A DNA stretch of 64,000 nt from Suillus spraguei (GCA_016800925.1 JABCPU010000383.1:1-64000); one strand, 5' to 3'; shown: positions 1-12,500, numbered from the stretch's first letter. Notes: generated by a model from the letters alone, not told the origin. Made by a program: numbers and translations.

Positions 1-261
1 AAGACCACCAAAGCGACAACAGTCCCTGCTATTATTTCATCGTCTCATGCTGTGCCCATGCTTTCGTCTACCGCTTCTCTTGCTCGTGCATCACCCAATC
101 CCCAGAACCCAGCATCTCGCCCTCTACCTCCAATGATTTCGGAGACAATGTCAGATCTTAGAACTGTTAAGACTCCCATTCCCAGAGTTACTCGCGCTCC
201 CGGTAATCTTGGTTTTGGCCAAGCGCGTCTCAGGGACTTAATCAAGAAATATCAAGGATAA
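1..261 (+). CDS. 3' end of an unrecognised protein-coding gene (5' end outside window)
   Basis: An open frame runs from the first base to a TAA at 259-261 (frame 1). The visible 86 residues are low-complexity and rich in Ser, Pro, Ala and Thr, followed by a basic tail (GFGQARLRDLIKKYQG). No domain is recognised. The next 150 bases are T-rich and look like a 3' UTR. An overlapping minus-strand frame exists but has no supporting features. The product is unknown; the call as a gene tail is an inference from the uninterrupted frame and the composition change after the stop. Confidence 0.4.
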   Translation, partial: KTTKATTVPAIISSSHAVPMLSSTASLARASPNPQNPASRPLPPMISETMSDLRTVKTPIPRVTRAPGNLGFGQARLRDLIKKYQG

Positions 262-539
262 TTGTTTGCTCCTTATTGTATCACCGATGTATGTTCTTTG
301 ACTTATGTTGTTGTCTTATTTCCTTTTTTGTTGTGTTGTGTTGTTTTGTCGAGTTATCATTCCATGTATGCTTTATATGACTACACACGAGGTTCAAATT
401 TGGGCTCAACCCTGATATTGAAGTATGTCATGTGCATGAGACTCATAAAGCCATCCTGCCCGCAGTCTGTAAGATGAGATATCAGGTACACGTAGAGATC
501 ATCAGATTCACGGACTCACTTCGATAGGAAGCAATATCG

Positions 540-2962
540 TCAAGACCGCTGCAACCATAAATAACGCAGCAGATACAAAGACAGGGCTGCAAATACAAAA
601 GCCATTATCAGCTGTACAAAGATGGAGGCGATCGCGACGCACCCATTTGCTGTGTTTGCTGATGCATTGCCAGTGAGCGGTGTTGTGGCAATCTTGATGA
701 GAGGGGCGATAAGTCCGCCGATGCGGTTCAGCGCAGAACAGAGCGCGTCGCCCGTGCCACGGTGAGGTGCCGGGAAGACCTCCGGGGTCTGTAAGATTTG
801 GGGTAACATTCCAAGATCTTGGACAGTTCCTCTAGCACATCACTCACATACGCATACAAGACGCCATACATCTAAAAGGGAAGAATTAGTGCATGATACT
901 CGATACGGTAAGTCACCCGCACCGCATTCCTGTGTGTATGTGGTCAGCATGTGCGTTTTGTGAGGTTGGTATTAAGTACGCACTGAGTAAGACCTGAAGC
1001 ACAAGAATACCCGAGCACTGCAGCTGACGTCTTGCTCGTTGTGAACACGAAGAAGAGTCCAGTTAGCATGGTCGACACAGCTAGCACAAATTTCCGTCCC
1101 CCTACGACCCACCGACCAGTGCCACGAGTATAATCAACTGTCGCACAGGCAATGAGAGACCCCGGGACACCAAGGACGGATACGATCGAGTAGTTGCGGT
1201 ATGTCTCGCTCACGCTTGACGAACCAGATTCTGAATTTTGTGCGGAAAGATAAAGTGGGAGGTAGGCATTGAAGAGTGGGTATGCGATACCAATTAAACT
1301 GAACATCCGCAAGTCAACAAGAGCGAACACACTATTCTTTAATGTACATACCCCCAGATAATGATGATAAGGGTCGTGTTAATCGTTAAGCGCCTGGTGG
1401 AAAACAGCGGACGGATGTGCGAGCTGCAGCGGACTCAGCAACTGATATAATAGTAGAGCAGACAACATACAGCGATATTCCAGAAAAAGCATTCCGGACG
1501 CTGGTGGACATATTCGGTGCCGGCTTGGACGTTCTGTCGCCAGATATTGCCTGAAGATCTTCGAGTTTGAGCGTGATAGTTTCTACCGTTACGCCTTGCT
1601 ATGTGTTCCAAGACCTGCGGAAACATTCAGCTGAGCTCGACAATAACCAATAGTGTTGTGTTAAAACCTTGATAGCTTCTTCATCACGATTTTGCGCCAC
1701 CAGAAATTTCGACGACTCCTGTACATCAAAAACAAAGAAGCGACATATGAACATCAAGAATGTTAAAGCTCCACTGAATAGAAGATTTAGATAGAACTGG
1801 TGCAAACGATGTATAACATACAGGGTATACCTGAGGACAGGCATAAGCATCAATCTTGCGCACTACAATGTCGCTAGGGCATAACTTACAATGTGTATCG
1901 CCACCCCATATTGGCAGATTTGGGGCACTGGCCATCTGGTATTGACGGGCTACAGGAGTAGTTGGCAATAAACCCCCAGCTGATTAAAGATGCTACCAAT
2001 TGTCCTAACGCCCACCAGACCGACAGAAGAGTTAAAGTCCACTAAGGTTTAGAGATTAAATGAGTATGCTCTGATAAAATATCGCGGCTACTGACGCACC
2101 TGATGAGAGTGTGGAATATGTTCCAAATACAGTGCGCCTTTAAGTGTATGGATAATCGAGAGGGCGTCTCTTGGTCAGAATATCACGTACCATCAACAGG
2201 TAAACTGTAGATACCAACACAGATGTCGAGTGTTATTAGATACTTTTTTGACCTACAGACACAGATGTACTTACTTGCCGCCGATTCCAAAGCCCATGCA
2301 TGCTATAAGGGAAGAAAAGGTCACGAAATTGGGTGCGCCTCCTGCTGCCAATCCAAAGAGGCCCGCGAGAAAGAGCGTAATCTTTGAATCGCCAATCAAA
2401 AAAATTCCCACATAAGATTCAGGGTACAACTTACGTTGAAAGATAACCGTCCTTCCGATAAGGTCTGCCATAATGCCCCATGTTGTGGCGCCAACGATTA
2501 AACCAGCGAACTCTGCCAGGACAGCGTACTCGACTCGAACTGGATTGAGCTCCTGTTGTACCTGGGGAAGAACGATCGCCAAGCCTTGCAGCCAGATATC
2601 TAGTAGCAGGGACCAATCAGACGAAACACGCGCGATATATGTAACTCTTATCTCACTGTCTGCGAGCCATCCTAGACCAGTGATGACAAAGAGCTGCCAT
2701 TGATAGCGACCAAAGCCAATCCTGTTCAGTGGGATGAGCTGGAGCTACGAGACTGTGATTGTGCTCCACTCACTCTTCCTGAAAACATCTGTTGACTGAT
2801 TAAATGAGCGACAAGTCGTCAACCAGAGAAATTTGTTTGCTTACTGAGATTACACTTGAGTTCATAGTCCCTCCTGATGCCTTCTTCATGGGTGACTTCG
2901 GACAAGACGTCATAATTGGCAAGTTGCTTCTCTTCCACCACAGGATCAGATCTCTCGGACAT
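540..2962 (-). CDS. MFS transporter (SV2/sugar-transporter-like), multi-exon
   Basis: Integral membrane transporter of the major facilitator superfamily; substrate unknown. The start is ATG at 2962 (MSERSDPVV). Exon 2 carries RIGFGRYQWQLFVITGLGW, the first-helix motif of this fungal MFS group, followed after an intron by EFAGLIVGATTWGIMADLIG, the conserved loop between helices 2 and 3. Later exons (about 1600-1850, 1400-1600, 944-1330) give the central cytosolic loop (SSKFLVAQNRDEEAIKVL) and the second helix bundle. The last exon (about 540-787) has TPEVFPAPHRGTGDAL, the loop before helix 11, and a final hydrophobic helix. Introns have GT-AG borders, for example one ending CTTACAG just before TPEVF. 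I see no disabling change, but the C-terminal 25 residues differ from the usual tail, so the last splice site could be mis-set. Confidence 0.8.
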
Positions 2963-3519
2963 ATCTGGATGATGGTGCTCAGCGATAGGAACGTCAGATG
3001 CAAATCGAAGGTAAATTTAAAGGCGAGCGATTATAAGTTCTGGAGCGGGTTCCGATATGAACTTTTCCCAGATATCTTTTTATTATCTCGTTTAAACTTG
3101 AAGCGCTTAAACGCTTTAGGAAGAGAGAGCTCCACTGCCAGCTAGACGAACTGTCAATGTCCTTGGCATTTAAGAATTGGTGAACGTGGCGACCAAAAAG
3201 TGTGTCGAATGATAGTACCTCGTGCAGAAACTCATTGCATTGTGAAGATGCTTCATCCACCATCATCGCCAAATTCAAACAGCAGTAAGATCCGGTGGCA
3301 AACGTTCTGAGAGAAATAAGCAGGATGCATATTTAGTTACCCCCAGTGGCTGTGTAAAAACATCTCAAATTGATCTCTACAAGTACGTAGATCAAACACA
3401 GGACAAGAGGTAACAACCCAATCAACTTCATCCCCCAAAACCCAGGATGGTCTCATAAAGTGGCAACAAAAATTGCCTGCATACAACACACACAGTCTCG
3501 AAAAATAGCTTGCATGCAC

Positions 3520-5502
3520 TCAACATGTAGCCAGCCTAACCGTGTACTTCTCCCAACTTGGAAAGATGAATGACTCCGTCCTTGTTTTGACATCCTTCGC
3601 CTTTACCTCTGTCGAGGTCTTCCCGGCAGGCATCAACGGAACTTCATACGACACTGGAATCGAGGAAACTTTAATTTTCTTATCATCATTGCTAGATCGA
3701 GCAAACGGCAACTGCTTTGGTGGCTTCAGTTTGGGTAAATGCAGGTGATCATATAGTGAACCAGCATTTCGCGGCGCTGGTGATGTACTGGACGAGGATG
3801 TCGCAAGAGATGAAGATGAAGGAGCTAAACGTGATGAATCGTCGGGCGGACGAATGGATAGCAATTCATCCAGCGCCTCATTGTTTGAAGGCTGTATTTT
3901 CAGTGCCGCACGTAGATCTGACGATAGCTCAGCACATCGCGGGAGTAATCTTAAAACAAACTCACCTAGTACAGCGTCATCTAGCTTACCCAACATTCGA
4001 CGCGCTTTCGAGCGTCTATAATAGCCTTTTATACTTCGATGCTGTCCCAAGGCTTTTGTGCATGCCTCTTCAGCTTCAAGCCAGCTATGAATCGTCTGAG
4101 AATGAAATACACATCGGAAGGATTGTAACATACTCGTTGAGTTTTAGGTGGGCCGCAGCAAGATTGAGTTGATAATGAGGCAGTTCTGGTTCAATCGAAT
4201 GTGCTGCCTTGTAGTGTTTTACGGCGCGCTGATACTCGCCTCGCCGGAACGCGGCGTTACCCTAAGATCATGCAGATGAGAATGTCATCGTACTATTTTC
4301 GGAGCAATACCCACGAATTCTTTCTCTCTTTCCGCTTTGATGAACCTGATTTCCATCATTTGAGCGATGGTCATTTCGGACCCAAATCCATCTCCTTCTT
4401 CAGAATCACTGCTGCCAAAATCAAGATCGATATCCCATATATCCTCTTCTTCTTCAGTCTCCCAACCCAACACGCCGCTTCCTATAAGCCGTGTCACATA
4501 TCTATCATTCCATCGCCTAAATGACATACCTCGCCCATCCCATTCTCTCTGCTTACCGGATCTGACACCACTCCCTTCCTCATCTTCCCGTACCGTCTTT
4601 TCACAGACTTCGCCCAGGTGGTCCGTAGAACATCCACAATCGCACCACTTTGTGGTAAGCTTCTCCCGAAGCACACACCCATATCCACCGACATCAAACT
4701 CCCGGGCCACTCGCCAGAGAGTTTGAGAAAGCCTTTCATATCCCGTGCGCACCTTTATCCGCCACTGAAGATCCCATCCAGGAGGAGGGGTGGACCTCAA
4801 CGGCGACTTCTCTCCGTACTTCAACTCGCATGCCTCCTCCAAGGCCTCCAAGCCTTCCGTAAGAGCGCCGAGGTGAGGTGGTTTAGTAAATGCCGCATGC
4901 GGCATCGCCTCCAGAGAGTCCATGTGCAGCTTCAGCGAGTCGTAGTGAGGAAGCAGACGAAGAGAGTGTAGGCCGCGCTTCCGGCACACAGGAACATTAT
5001 TAGAAAGTGCCTAAGACAGCCAATAATAATCAGCTTTCATTAATACAGGAAAATGATATCAAAACCGCACAAATTCTCTCAAAGCCGTATAGGACCACAA
5101 GACGCTCTTCGTCGACACTCGTTCACCAGCCTGTCGCAAGTCCATACTGACGACGGAACGGAAAAAGTCCTTGATCTCTTCGCAATCCGCATTATAAGCG
5201 ACCCAGCTGGGCCCGCCAACAGTGATACAGCGCATCATGAACGTGGGCAGGTGAATAAGAGCGACGCAGAATATGTGTGTCGAAAACAGGCGCGCGATAT
5301 CTTGCTCGAAGCGGATCAGGAAGATCTTCGCGATGGCGCGCTCCAGCTGCGAAACCGCCGACATGGCATTTGTAATAGTCTTGTCAAGGTGATTGGGAAG
5401 CTTTTTGTGGCGATTGTTGTCTTTCCCAGACTGAATCGTGGCACCGGCCTTTTTCTTGGGGTTCGTCGTCCTCTTCTTCACGTGTGAGTACTTGGCAGGC
5501 AT
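3520..5502 (-). CDS. TPR-repeat protein with N-terminal Cys motif
   Basis: Probably one gene. The chosen start is ATG at 5502 (MPAKYSHVKKR); a longer frame is open to 5733. A basic N-terminus leads into a helical region, then a 70-bp intron (GTGCGG...TTAG) joins LREF to ALSNNVPVCRKRGLHSLRL. The next large exon (about 4285-5000) has a short Cys cluster (CDCGCSTDHLGEVCEK) and an acidic stretch (EEEEDIWDIDLDFG). The C-terminal exons encode tetratricopeptide repeats: GNAAFRRGEYQRAVKHYKAA and YYRRSKARRMLGKLDDAV, interrupted by a short intron, then DLRAALKIQPSNNEALDELL. TPR arrays like these are typical of co-chaperone or RNA polymerase assembly factors, but no named family is certain. The tail is Ser/Pro/Lys-rich. 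The split between 5' and 3' halves could alternatively represent two genes. Confidence 0.6.
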
Positions 5503-5999
5503 GGTAACCACGCACGAAGAGCCGAACTCTGAGAATGAAATAGAAGGTGTGTCTGTTGAAACTGGAGAGTGATTGTGCTCCTGTCGTGTGAGTACAGAAT
5601 GGCCGTGGCGCCTGATTTGAATCTTCGCTGCTGAAGCAGATAGTGCTTTAATACGACGTTTAAAGTGTCCTGATGGTGGAGAAAACAAGCCATTGTCAGC
5701 AAACTTTGGAAACATTTCACGGCGTATTAACACGCAGATATCTCACCGCTGCGGACGAATGAAAGCGACCTGTCACTGCATGAGCACGGGTCACGATAGG
5801 CACCTGCTTTCTATTACATAATTTAAATGCTATTCTCGGCGACTTCATCAGAATCATATGTATGTAGACAATGAACAACTAAATATCACGTTGCTGAACA
5901 GAGAATGATGTATGCAAAGTACGGGGCAAATAATACAAGTCTGGGCGATAAGAATACAAAAGCGAATTACACACAATACAGTAGGATAGGCAGCAACAA

Positions 6000-7351
6000 T
6001 TAGTTCTCGGTAGCTAACTGCACAGCAGGCTCGTTCTGGAGCCAATCAACGTGGAACTGGCGCCAATCCGACACGCAGTCAAGACTTATTTCTGTGACAT
6101 CAGCATTCTCTCCATCGTCCTGTGCCTCCAACTCCGGACTTGATTCTTCCAGCATCCAGGCAGGATCGATACGCTCCCTGTGCTCGCGTCGGTAGTGCCC
6201 AGAAAATCTACAAGATGGCAAAGGCATGGTTGGGGTAGAAAGTGGACGCTCGCGACGAGGTGGTCGATAGAAGGCATCTAGATCATGCGATAAAGAGAGG
6301 AAAGACTCTTCTTTAGGTGGAAGAGGTGATGAGTCCCCTAGATTCACATAAAACGATCTTGACTGAGGTAATGAGGAAAACGGATCTTCTGAGTACATGA
6401 TGGGCAAAAGTAGACCATTAGATCTATCTTGGCTGTGTTTTTGATATCAGTACTCAGATATGTAGTAGTGGCTGAAAGTAAGCGCACATCAACTTCTGAC
6501 GACCATGGATGTCATCAAAAAAGCCCCCGTCCTTTTCCCAGAGCTCACTCAGCTCCTTGGTGGGGCGTACGAACATAGACGATGGTCGTGGACGCACTCC
6601 TTTTTTTGCGCGGGGCGAAGACAGACTAGATTTGGATGTGGGAGGACTCTTAGTTGAGGTACCTCGCCTGAGCAGACAAGATGACACAGAGAAAGAGTAT
6701 CTCCGCTTCGTCTCTTCCGATGAAGGAATCCGGGCTGTAGACTGAGCCCGGGTGCGAGTGCCCATGAGGGAGCGCAGAGAGATAGTTCGCAGACCTGAAT
6801 GAAACAGGCTGGAGTATTCCACACCCGATGCCCAGTCTTTAACCTTCAACCAAGACATCGATATTCAAGCCCGTGACGACAGCCGAATACGAGAGTGGGT
6901 TACGTTTTAGGTAGATCAGGAAACGTCAGAATATATGTACCCACAGTTGAAGCTCAGTCAAGCATCCCGATGAACCTTGCGTGAGCATTATCAAAAACGG
7001 AATAGCACCAGCTGACAACCGCCAAGTATAGTGGGCCCCATCCTGTGCTTGTAACTTGTACTGCCTACAATTCCGCGCCAGCTGGCGCAAATCATCGGCG
7101 CACATCCGATGGCCAGTAGATGGCACAGGCAAGATCTGGAAGGAAGATATGCGAAGAAAATCTGTGAACAGAAGTCGTGAGAATGTTAGGTATCACTCTT
7201 TGGACCATGGCCCATCTGTGACCCAGTGTGATACCAGAAGTAGCCACAAACCCGAACTTGATCATCAAGAGAACATCGTGCAGCTGACATAAGCTTCAGG
7301 GTACTGCCTGCACAGCATGGCCGCACTGCTTGGATCGAACGACGTGGTCAT
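6000..7351 (-). CDS. uncharacterised Ser/Pro-rich protein
   Basis: Model from ATG at 7351 (MTTSFDPSSAAMLCRQYPEAY) through at least four exons to a stop at 6000. One exon (about 6926-7140) encodes a moderately hydrophobic stretch (GAHYTWRLSAGAIPFLIML) that could be a membrane or buried helix. The next exon starts near SWLKVKDWASGVEYSSLF and is rich in Ser, Arg and Thr. A 56-bp intron (GTGCGC...ACACAG) then joins HGRQKLI to QDRSNGLLLPIMYSEDP in frame, which supports the model. The last exon has a Pro/Arg region and an acidic end (EESSPELEAQDDGENADV). No known domain is recognised. The first exons are the least certain. Confidence 0.45.
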
Positions 7352-7779
7352 CAACCGTTATCAATAATCATTTTGATATTGGTCTGTTTTCAAATAAAGA
7401 CAGTGTTCAGGTATGATGTCTCGGATGCAAGGATCAAAATTAACACTGCGTTTGCCACACTTGGTAGATGATGCCCTTTATATAGCACATGTGGGACGGT
7501 TCGGAAGATGCAGCACAAGGATAATTCCTTCATGAGAAAATGGGGACATGATGAAACCACCGAATTATCCGATATCAAGGACGCCACTCTTGATGACAAT
7601 CGAATGGTATCTAAAAAATTAAGGAATTGGGGATCAGAAGCAGTCTACGTGTTTCAGACAAAATAATATAACCACGGACCACAGCTTGCGAAAACGAGTC
7701 AAGCCAGGGTGCTGTGATATGATTTTATTCAAAATCATAAGTATCCAGAATGAGCAGAGCTTCTCGTACGCAAGCAGAA

Positions 7780-8130
7780 TTATAGTTTGCGATTGACTTC
7801 CTGCGATTGGAGTTGAGACTGTGCAAGCATATCCTTCTGTTTCTCAGCGAGAACCCTCCTTTTGTTGAAATAATCGATCTGATGTTCAGCGGTCAGATCA
7901 ATTAGATGAACAAATAGTTTGATCGTCGTACTCACCCAGCTTTTGGCACAGCTCTTTTCGTACTGAATTTTTGATTTGGTGCATGCTGTCCCTTCTTCTC
8001 CGGCAGTGATAACACCAGCGCCATCTAGGCATTCAAAGTACTGGTCACGACTTTCCCAGCATTTCTGGCGGTCCTGCCTTGTTGCAGCTGGAGATTGTTC
8101 AGAGCTTGAATTCCGGCCAAACCAGCTCAT
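7780..8130 (-). CDS. COA6: COA6-like cytochrome c oxidase assembly factor
   Basis: Small protein of the COX6B/CHCH superfamily that acts in the mitochondrial intermembrane space in copper delivery to the CuA site of cytochrome c oxidase subunit 2. The start MSWFGRNSSS is followed by CWESRDQYFECLD, the signature CX9C-type helix of COA6, and later by CTKSKIQYEKSCAKSW, the second cysteine-bearing helix. A 57-bp intron (7879-7935, GTGAGT...CATCAG) lies just after KSW; it is in frame without a stop, so unspliced reading gives a false 19-residue insertion. After splicing the C-terminus reads IDYFNKRRVLAEKQKDML. The mature length is about 97 residues, normal for the family. All four cysteines are present. 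Confidence 0.9.
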   Translation of the reverse strand: MSWFGRNSSSEQSPAATRQDRQKCWESRDQYFECLDGAGVITAGEEGTACTKSKIQYEKSCAKSWVSTTIKLFVHLIDLTAEHQIDYFNKRRVLAEKQKDMLAQSQLQSQEVNRKL

Positions 8131-8880
8131 CGACGAAATTATGTTAGTACTTTAAGATGGCTTCATGCAAGGCCAATCCCACATAAGTTTCTCCCACGCT
8201 CCAACACCCTTTCTCGTCCTCTTGAGTCATTTCTTTAGCAGGGCCAGCCAGCCAGGAATAATGCCAAGTGTCAGTTGGAACCTAAGCAAATGAATTCACA
8301 AGCCCCGCCCGTCAGTACACCCGTCCATTTGCATCCTCTCTCCCCGAGTCTGTTACACTCAAGCATCTTATGGCGTAGTTGTTTCTGTTTTTTATTGTTG
8401 CTCAGCATATCGTGCATTGCTCGAAATACAGTTTAGATCATGTAGTTTTTGGTGCCTGCTGGACTGAGATAAATACATTAGAACCGTGTGTATCACTACA
8501 TAGCTGTCCTTGGTTCGTGCCGATCTGCAGCTCCCATCTCACATTGAACGTATCATCAATGTTGTGGATGTGCAAATAAAATTTGAACACTTTGAGATCG
8601 CCAAGGACATGGATACACTTTTGGAAGTAGGAAAGTATGCTATTGCGACGCGTCAAGGCATTGCGGAGTGGTGTAATGGGCGCTTAATGAGCAAAAGGCA
8701 GTGACTAGACAACAAGAGAACAGAGAGCCGGGTACTAGCGTTGATTGGACGAAAGAAATATATACAGAGCCCCAAACCACCTATAAGGACCTGCTGTAGT
8801 AAGATGAAACCCGATCAGGTTTTCATAACCAATCCGTAATTATCCGAACGAGCTGCTCCGGAGGACATCGGCGCTACAGT
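8131..8880. other. intergenic region upstream of COA6-like gene
   Basis: About 750 bases without a convincing gene. The first 200 bases contain pyrimidine tracts and a CCCCGCCC box near 8303, consistent with the COA6 promoter. A 64-codon plus-strand frame at 8510-8704 has no recognisable features and was not accepted. Confidence 0.4.
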
Positions 8881-8980
8881 AAAGTGGCTGTGAACTAAAT
8901 AAAGTGGTCTTGAACTAACTTAAATGGCCGTGAACAAAATAAAATAGCCGTGAACTAAATAAAGTGGGCGTGAACTAGAT
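8881..8980 (+). repeat. 20-bp tandem repeat, five copies
   Basis: Five consecutive 20-bp units of the form AAAGTGGCYGTGAACTAAAT fill 8881-8980 with one to five differences per unit; a sixth strongly diverged unit may follow. The array sits just before a G-rich stretch with no gene. Confidence 0.85.
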
Positions 8981-9500
8981 ACAATGACCATGACCGTGAC
9001 AAGTGGGATTTTGGGGCTTTGGGTGGATTTGATAACTTGGGTCAGCTGTTTGCGGCGTATGGTGTCCGGAGGAAGTGGGCCGCTGTGGAGTTCGGTTGTA
9101 AAGGGTAGGAAACGGGAGGGGGGCATGTGGGTGCTACGTCGGGGGAGTGGATTGCAGCTAGGTATTCGCCAGACGAGGTGATGGTGCATGCATGGTTGAG
9201 TGGAGAGCATTGCTAGATATGTTGTTGGTGCGGGAAGTGGAGGGCACGCGTGTAGTGATTCCCAGATATCATGAGAATTACTGAGAAGAATGGAAGAAGA
9301 AGGCGGAGAATGTTTCGGAAGCATCAGAGTATTGCAAGCTTAAGGACAGATGCGGTGGCGGTATCAGGGGATCGTCGATGGGTTGTCGCTAAATTATTTG
9401 TGAAATCTCCATAACGGATGCACAACTGCAATGATCGCCGGTACTAAGGTCTACAGGTGTTGATGTGAGGAAATGCGAGGAACAAAAAGGGTGTTGAGGC
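8981..9500. other. degenerate sequence downstream of the NLR gene
   Basis: G-rich plus strand with fragments of open frame (for example FGIRQTR-like and MVHAW-like stretches) separated by stops. It may be an old decayed repeat, but no family is recognised. Confidence 0.3.
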
Positions 9501-12500
9501 TCACCCCTCTCGGCACGTTTGCCAGTGTTGTCCATGTGCCATGCGGCTCAGATCTAGCTCAGGACCTCTGGGTATCACTAATGCGGTCCCAGGGCTCCAG
9601 AATGAATATCGAGAAGCGGGAGGTACCCAGAATAACAGCCGGCATTTGGGCCCTACTACCCATCCACTGTCAACATTCAGGGCAAACGGGGTCGCGCTGG
9701 GGTCGTCATTGAATGTTCCCTCCATTAATTGAGAAGTGTTGCACAGTGCGTGGATGGAGTTGGATGAGAAGGAAATGGAGTGATTGTTCCAGGTGTTCAA
9801 TGTCATGGGAGTGGTGGCCTCGATTGTGGGATGTTCATCTGAGAATACTGAGGGATCTGAGACGGTACATTGCTGGGATGGTCCCTCTATGGCTATATCC
9901 CACAGCCGAACAGTCTGATCCGTTGAACCACTGACGATGCGAGTGCCGTCCGGCGAGAACGAGACCGAGTTAACTCCTTGAGTGTGCCCCCGCAAGGGCT
10001 CACCGACTGGCTGCCCCATTGCAGCATCCCACAGTCGAACAGTCTGATCCCAAGAACCACTGACGATGCGAGTGCCGTCCGGCGAGAACGAGACCGAGTT
10101 AACTCCTCGAGTGTGCCCCCGCAAGGGCTCACCGACTGGCTGCCCTGTCGCAGCATCCCACAGCCGAACAGTGTGATCCCTTGAACCACTGACGATGCGA
10201 GTGCCGTCCGGCGAGAACGAGACCGAGTTAACTCCTTGAGTGTGCCCCCGCAAGGGCTCACCGACTGGCTGCCCCGTCGCAGCATCCCACAGTCGAACAG
10301 TGTCATCCGTTGAAGCACTGACGATGCGAGTGCCGTCCGGCGAGAATGAGACCGAGTTAACAAAATGAGTGTGCCCCCGCAAGGGCTCACCGACTGGCTG
10401 CCCCGTCGCAGCATCCCACAGCCGAACAGTCTCATCCCTTGAACCACTGACGATGCGAGTGCCGTCCGGCGAGAACGAGACCGAGTTAACTTCTTGAGTG
10501 TGCCCTCGCAAGGGCTCACCGACTGGCTGCCCCGTCGCAGCATCCCACAGCCGAACAGTCCGATCCGTTGAAGCACTGACGATGCGAGTGCCGTCTGGCG
10601 AGAACGAGACCGAGTTAACTTCTTGAGTGTGCCCTCGCAAGGGCTCACCGACTGGCTGCCCCGTCGCAGCATCCCACAGCCGAACAGTGTGATCCCAAGA
10701 ACCACTGATGATGCGAGTGCCGTCCGGCGAGAACGAGGCCGAGATAACAAAATCAGTGTGCCCCCGCAAGGGCTCACCAACTGGCTGCCCCGTCGCAGCA
10801 TCCCACAGCCGAACAGTGTGATCCCAAGAACCACTGACGATGCGAGTGCCGTCCGGCGAGAACGAGACCGAGTTAACTCCTTGAGTGTGCCCCCGCAAGG
10901 GCTCACCGACTGGCTGCCCCGTCACAGCATCCCACAGCCGAACAGTCTGATCCCAAGAACCACTGACGATGCGAGTGCCGTCCGGCGAGAATGAGAGCGA
11001 GCTGATTGAATCAGTGTGCCCCCGCAAGGGCTCACCGACTGGCTGCCCGTCGCAGCATCCCACAACTGAACAGTCTGATCCGTTGAACCACTGACGATGC
11101 GAGTGCCGTCCGGCGAGAACGAGACCGAGTAAACTTCTTGAGTGTGCCCTCGCAAGGGCTCACCGACTGGCTGCCCCGTCGCAGCATCCCACAGCCGAAC
11201 AGTCTGATCCCAAGAACCACTGACGATGCGAGTGCCGTCCGGCGAGAACGAGACCGAGCTAACTTCTTGAGTGTGCCCCCGCAAGGGCTCACCGACTGGC
11301 TGCCCCGTCGCAGCATCCCACAGCCGAACAGTGTGATCCCTTGAACCACTGACGATGCGAGTGCCGTCCGGCGAGAATGAGACCGAGTTGACTTCTTGAG
11401 TGTGCCCCCGCAAGGGCTCACCGACTGGCTGCCCCGTCGCAGCATCCCACAGCCGAACAGTGTGATCCCTTGAACCACTGATGATGCGAGTGCCGTCCGG
11501 CGAGAATGAGACCGAGTTAACTCCTTGAGTGTGCCCCCGCAAGGGCTCACCGACTGGCTGCCCCGTCGCAGCATCCCACAGCCGAACAGTATAATCGTCT
11601 GAACCACTGACGATGCGAGTGCCGTCCGGCGAGAACGAGGCCGACGAAACGTCACTACTGTGTCCACTGAGCATGGTTTGAACAGCCGGCCAGTTCATAT
11701 CACGTCCGAATGCAACACGAAGAGTATTGGGAAAATGTGCGGAAAACGTTCTCGATAGCGGACAGTTGGACGGCGAGAATGGGAGTGCTGATACATATAG
11801 ATGTGGGGTGCTGTGTAAGATCATCCCGCCGAAGACTTGAATGAACCTCTGTACGTCCATTACAGTCGACGAGACATCTTTGAATTCGGAATCGCCCTGT
11901 GTTTGCCCATGAGCATTTTATTTGGCATGTAGTAGCAGTGTGCTCACCTTCAGCCACTGGCCAATGGGCGGAAGGGCAGCCACTGCACCGCTGAGCGCAT
12001 TCATCAACGCGAGTGACTCAAGCCAGAAAAACAGCCGTTCGTGGTCGAAGAACAATTTCACTTCTTTCACGAGCTCCTTGTCGAAGACTGTGCTTCGTAC
12101 ATGCGAAGTCCAAAATCGAGATGAGTATGATAGATGTGGGGAGATGCATTTTTGGACTCGTTCTTGCAGTCCCGGATCTTCGCTATTAGGTAGATACGAC
12201 GACTTTAAATCACAGATATTGAACCGAAGACCGTCTTCCATCACTCGCAGCGACGCGAATGCAAGGTCTCGTTGCGCCTTTGGCAGATCGATGAAAAAAT
12301 CTCCACTGTATCGTTCGTCTGTTAAGAAATCGTGGAAGGATGCGTGAAGGGGTCGGATTGGGGAATTTGGACTGGTGGTGCCGCTCAGGAGAGAGCCCAT
12401 GCTTTTGATCACATCCTCTACGTTGAATCGGTCTTCTTGCGTTGGAAAATGGCGCCTCATGGCGTTCAGCGAAGCTAAAGGAAGGGGTTCGGCTGTGCCT

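Noticed and set aside
45..245. Minus-strand frame opposite the first gene tail
   Set aside because: No start context, domain or flanking support; the plus frame is open from the window edge to its stop.
2804..3278. Frames on both strands at the 5' end of the MFS gene
   Set aside because: The plus frame is antisense to the MFS first exon; the minus frame lies upstream of the chosen ATG and has no recognisable features.
11035..11065. Programmed ribosomal frameshift in the NLR
   Set aside because: No slippery heptamer or downstream structure is evident, and the site is just a C run one base shorter than in the sister repeats.
9893..11667. Long minus-strand frames of 337 and 211 codons and plus-strand frames over the WD array
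   Set aside because: The 129-bp period is divisible by three, so wrong frames stay open across the whole array; the peptides repeat without any known fold while the main frame is a classical WD40.
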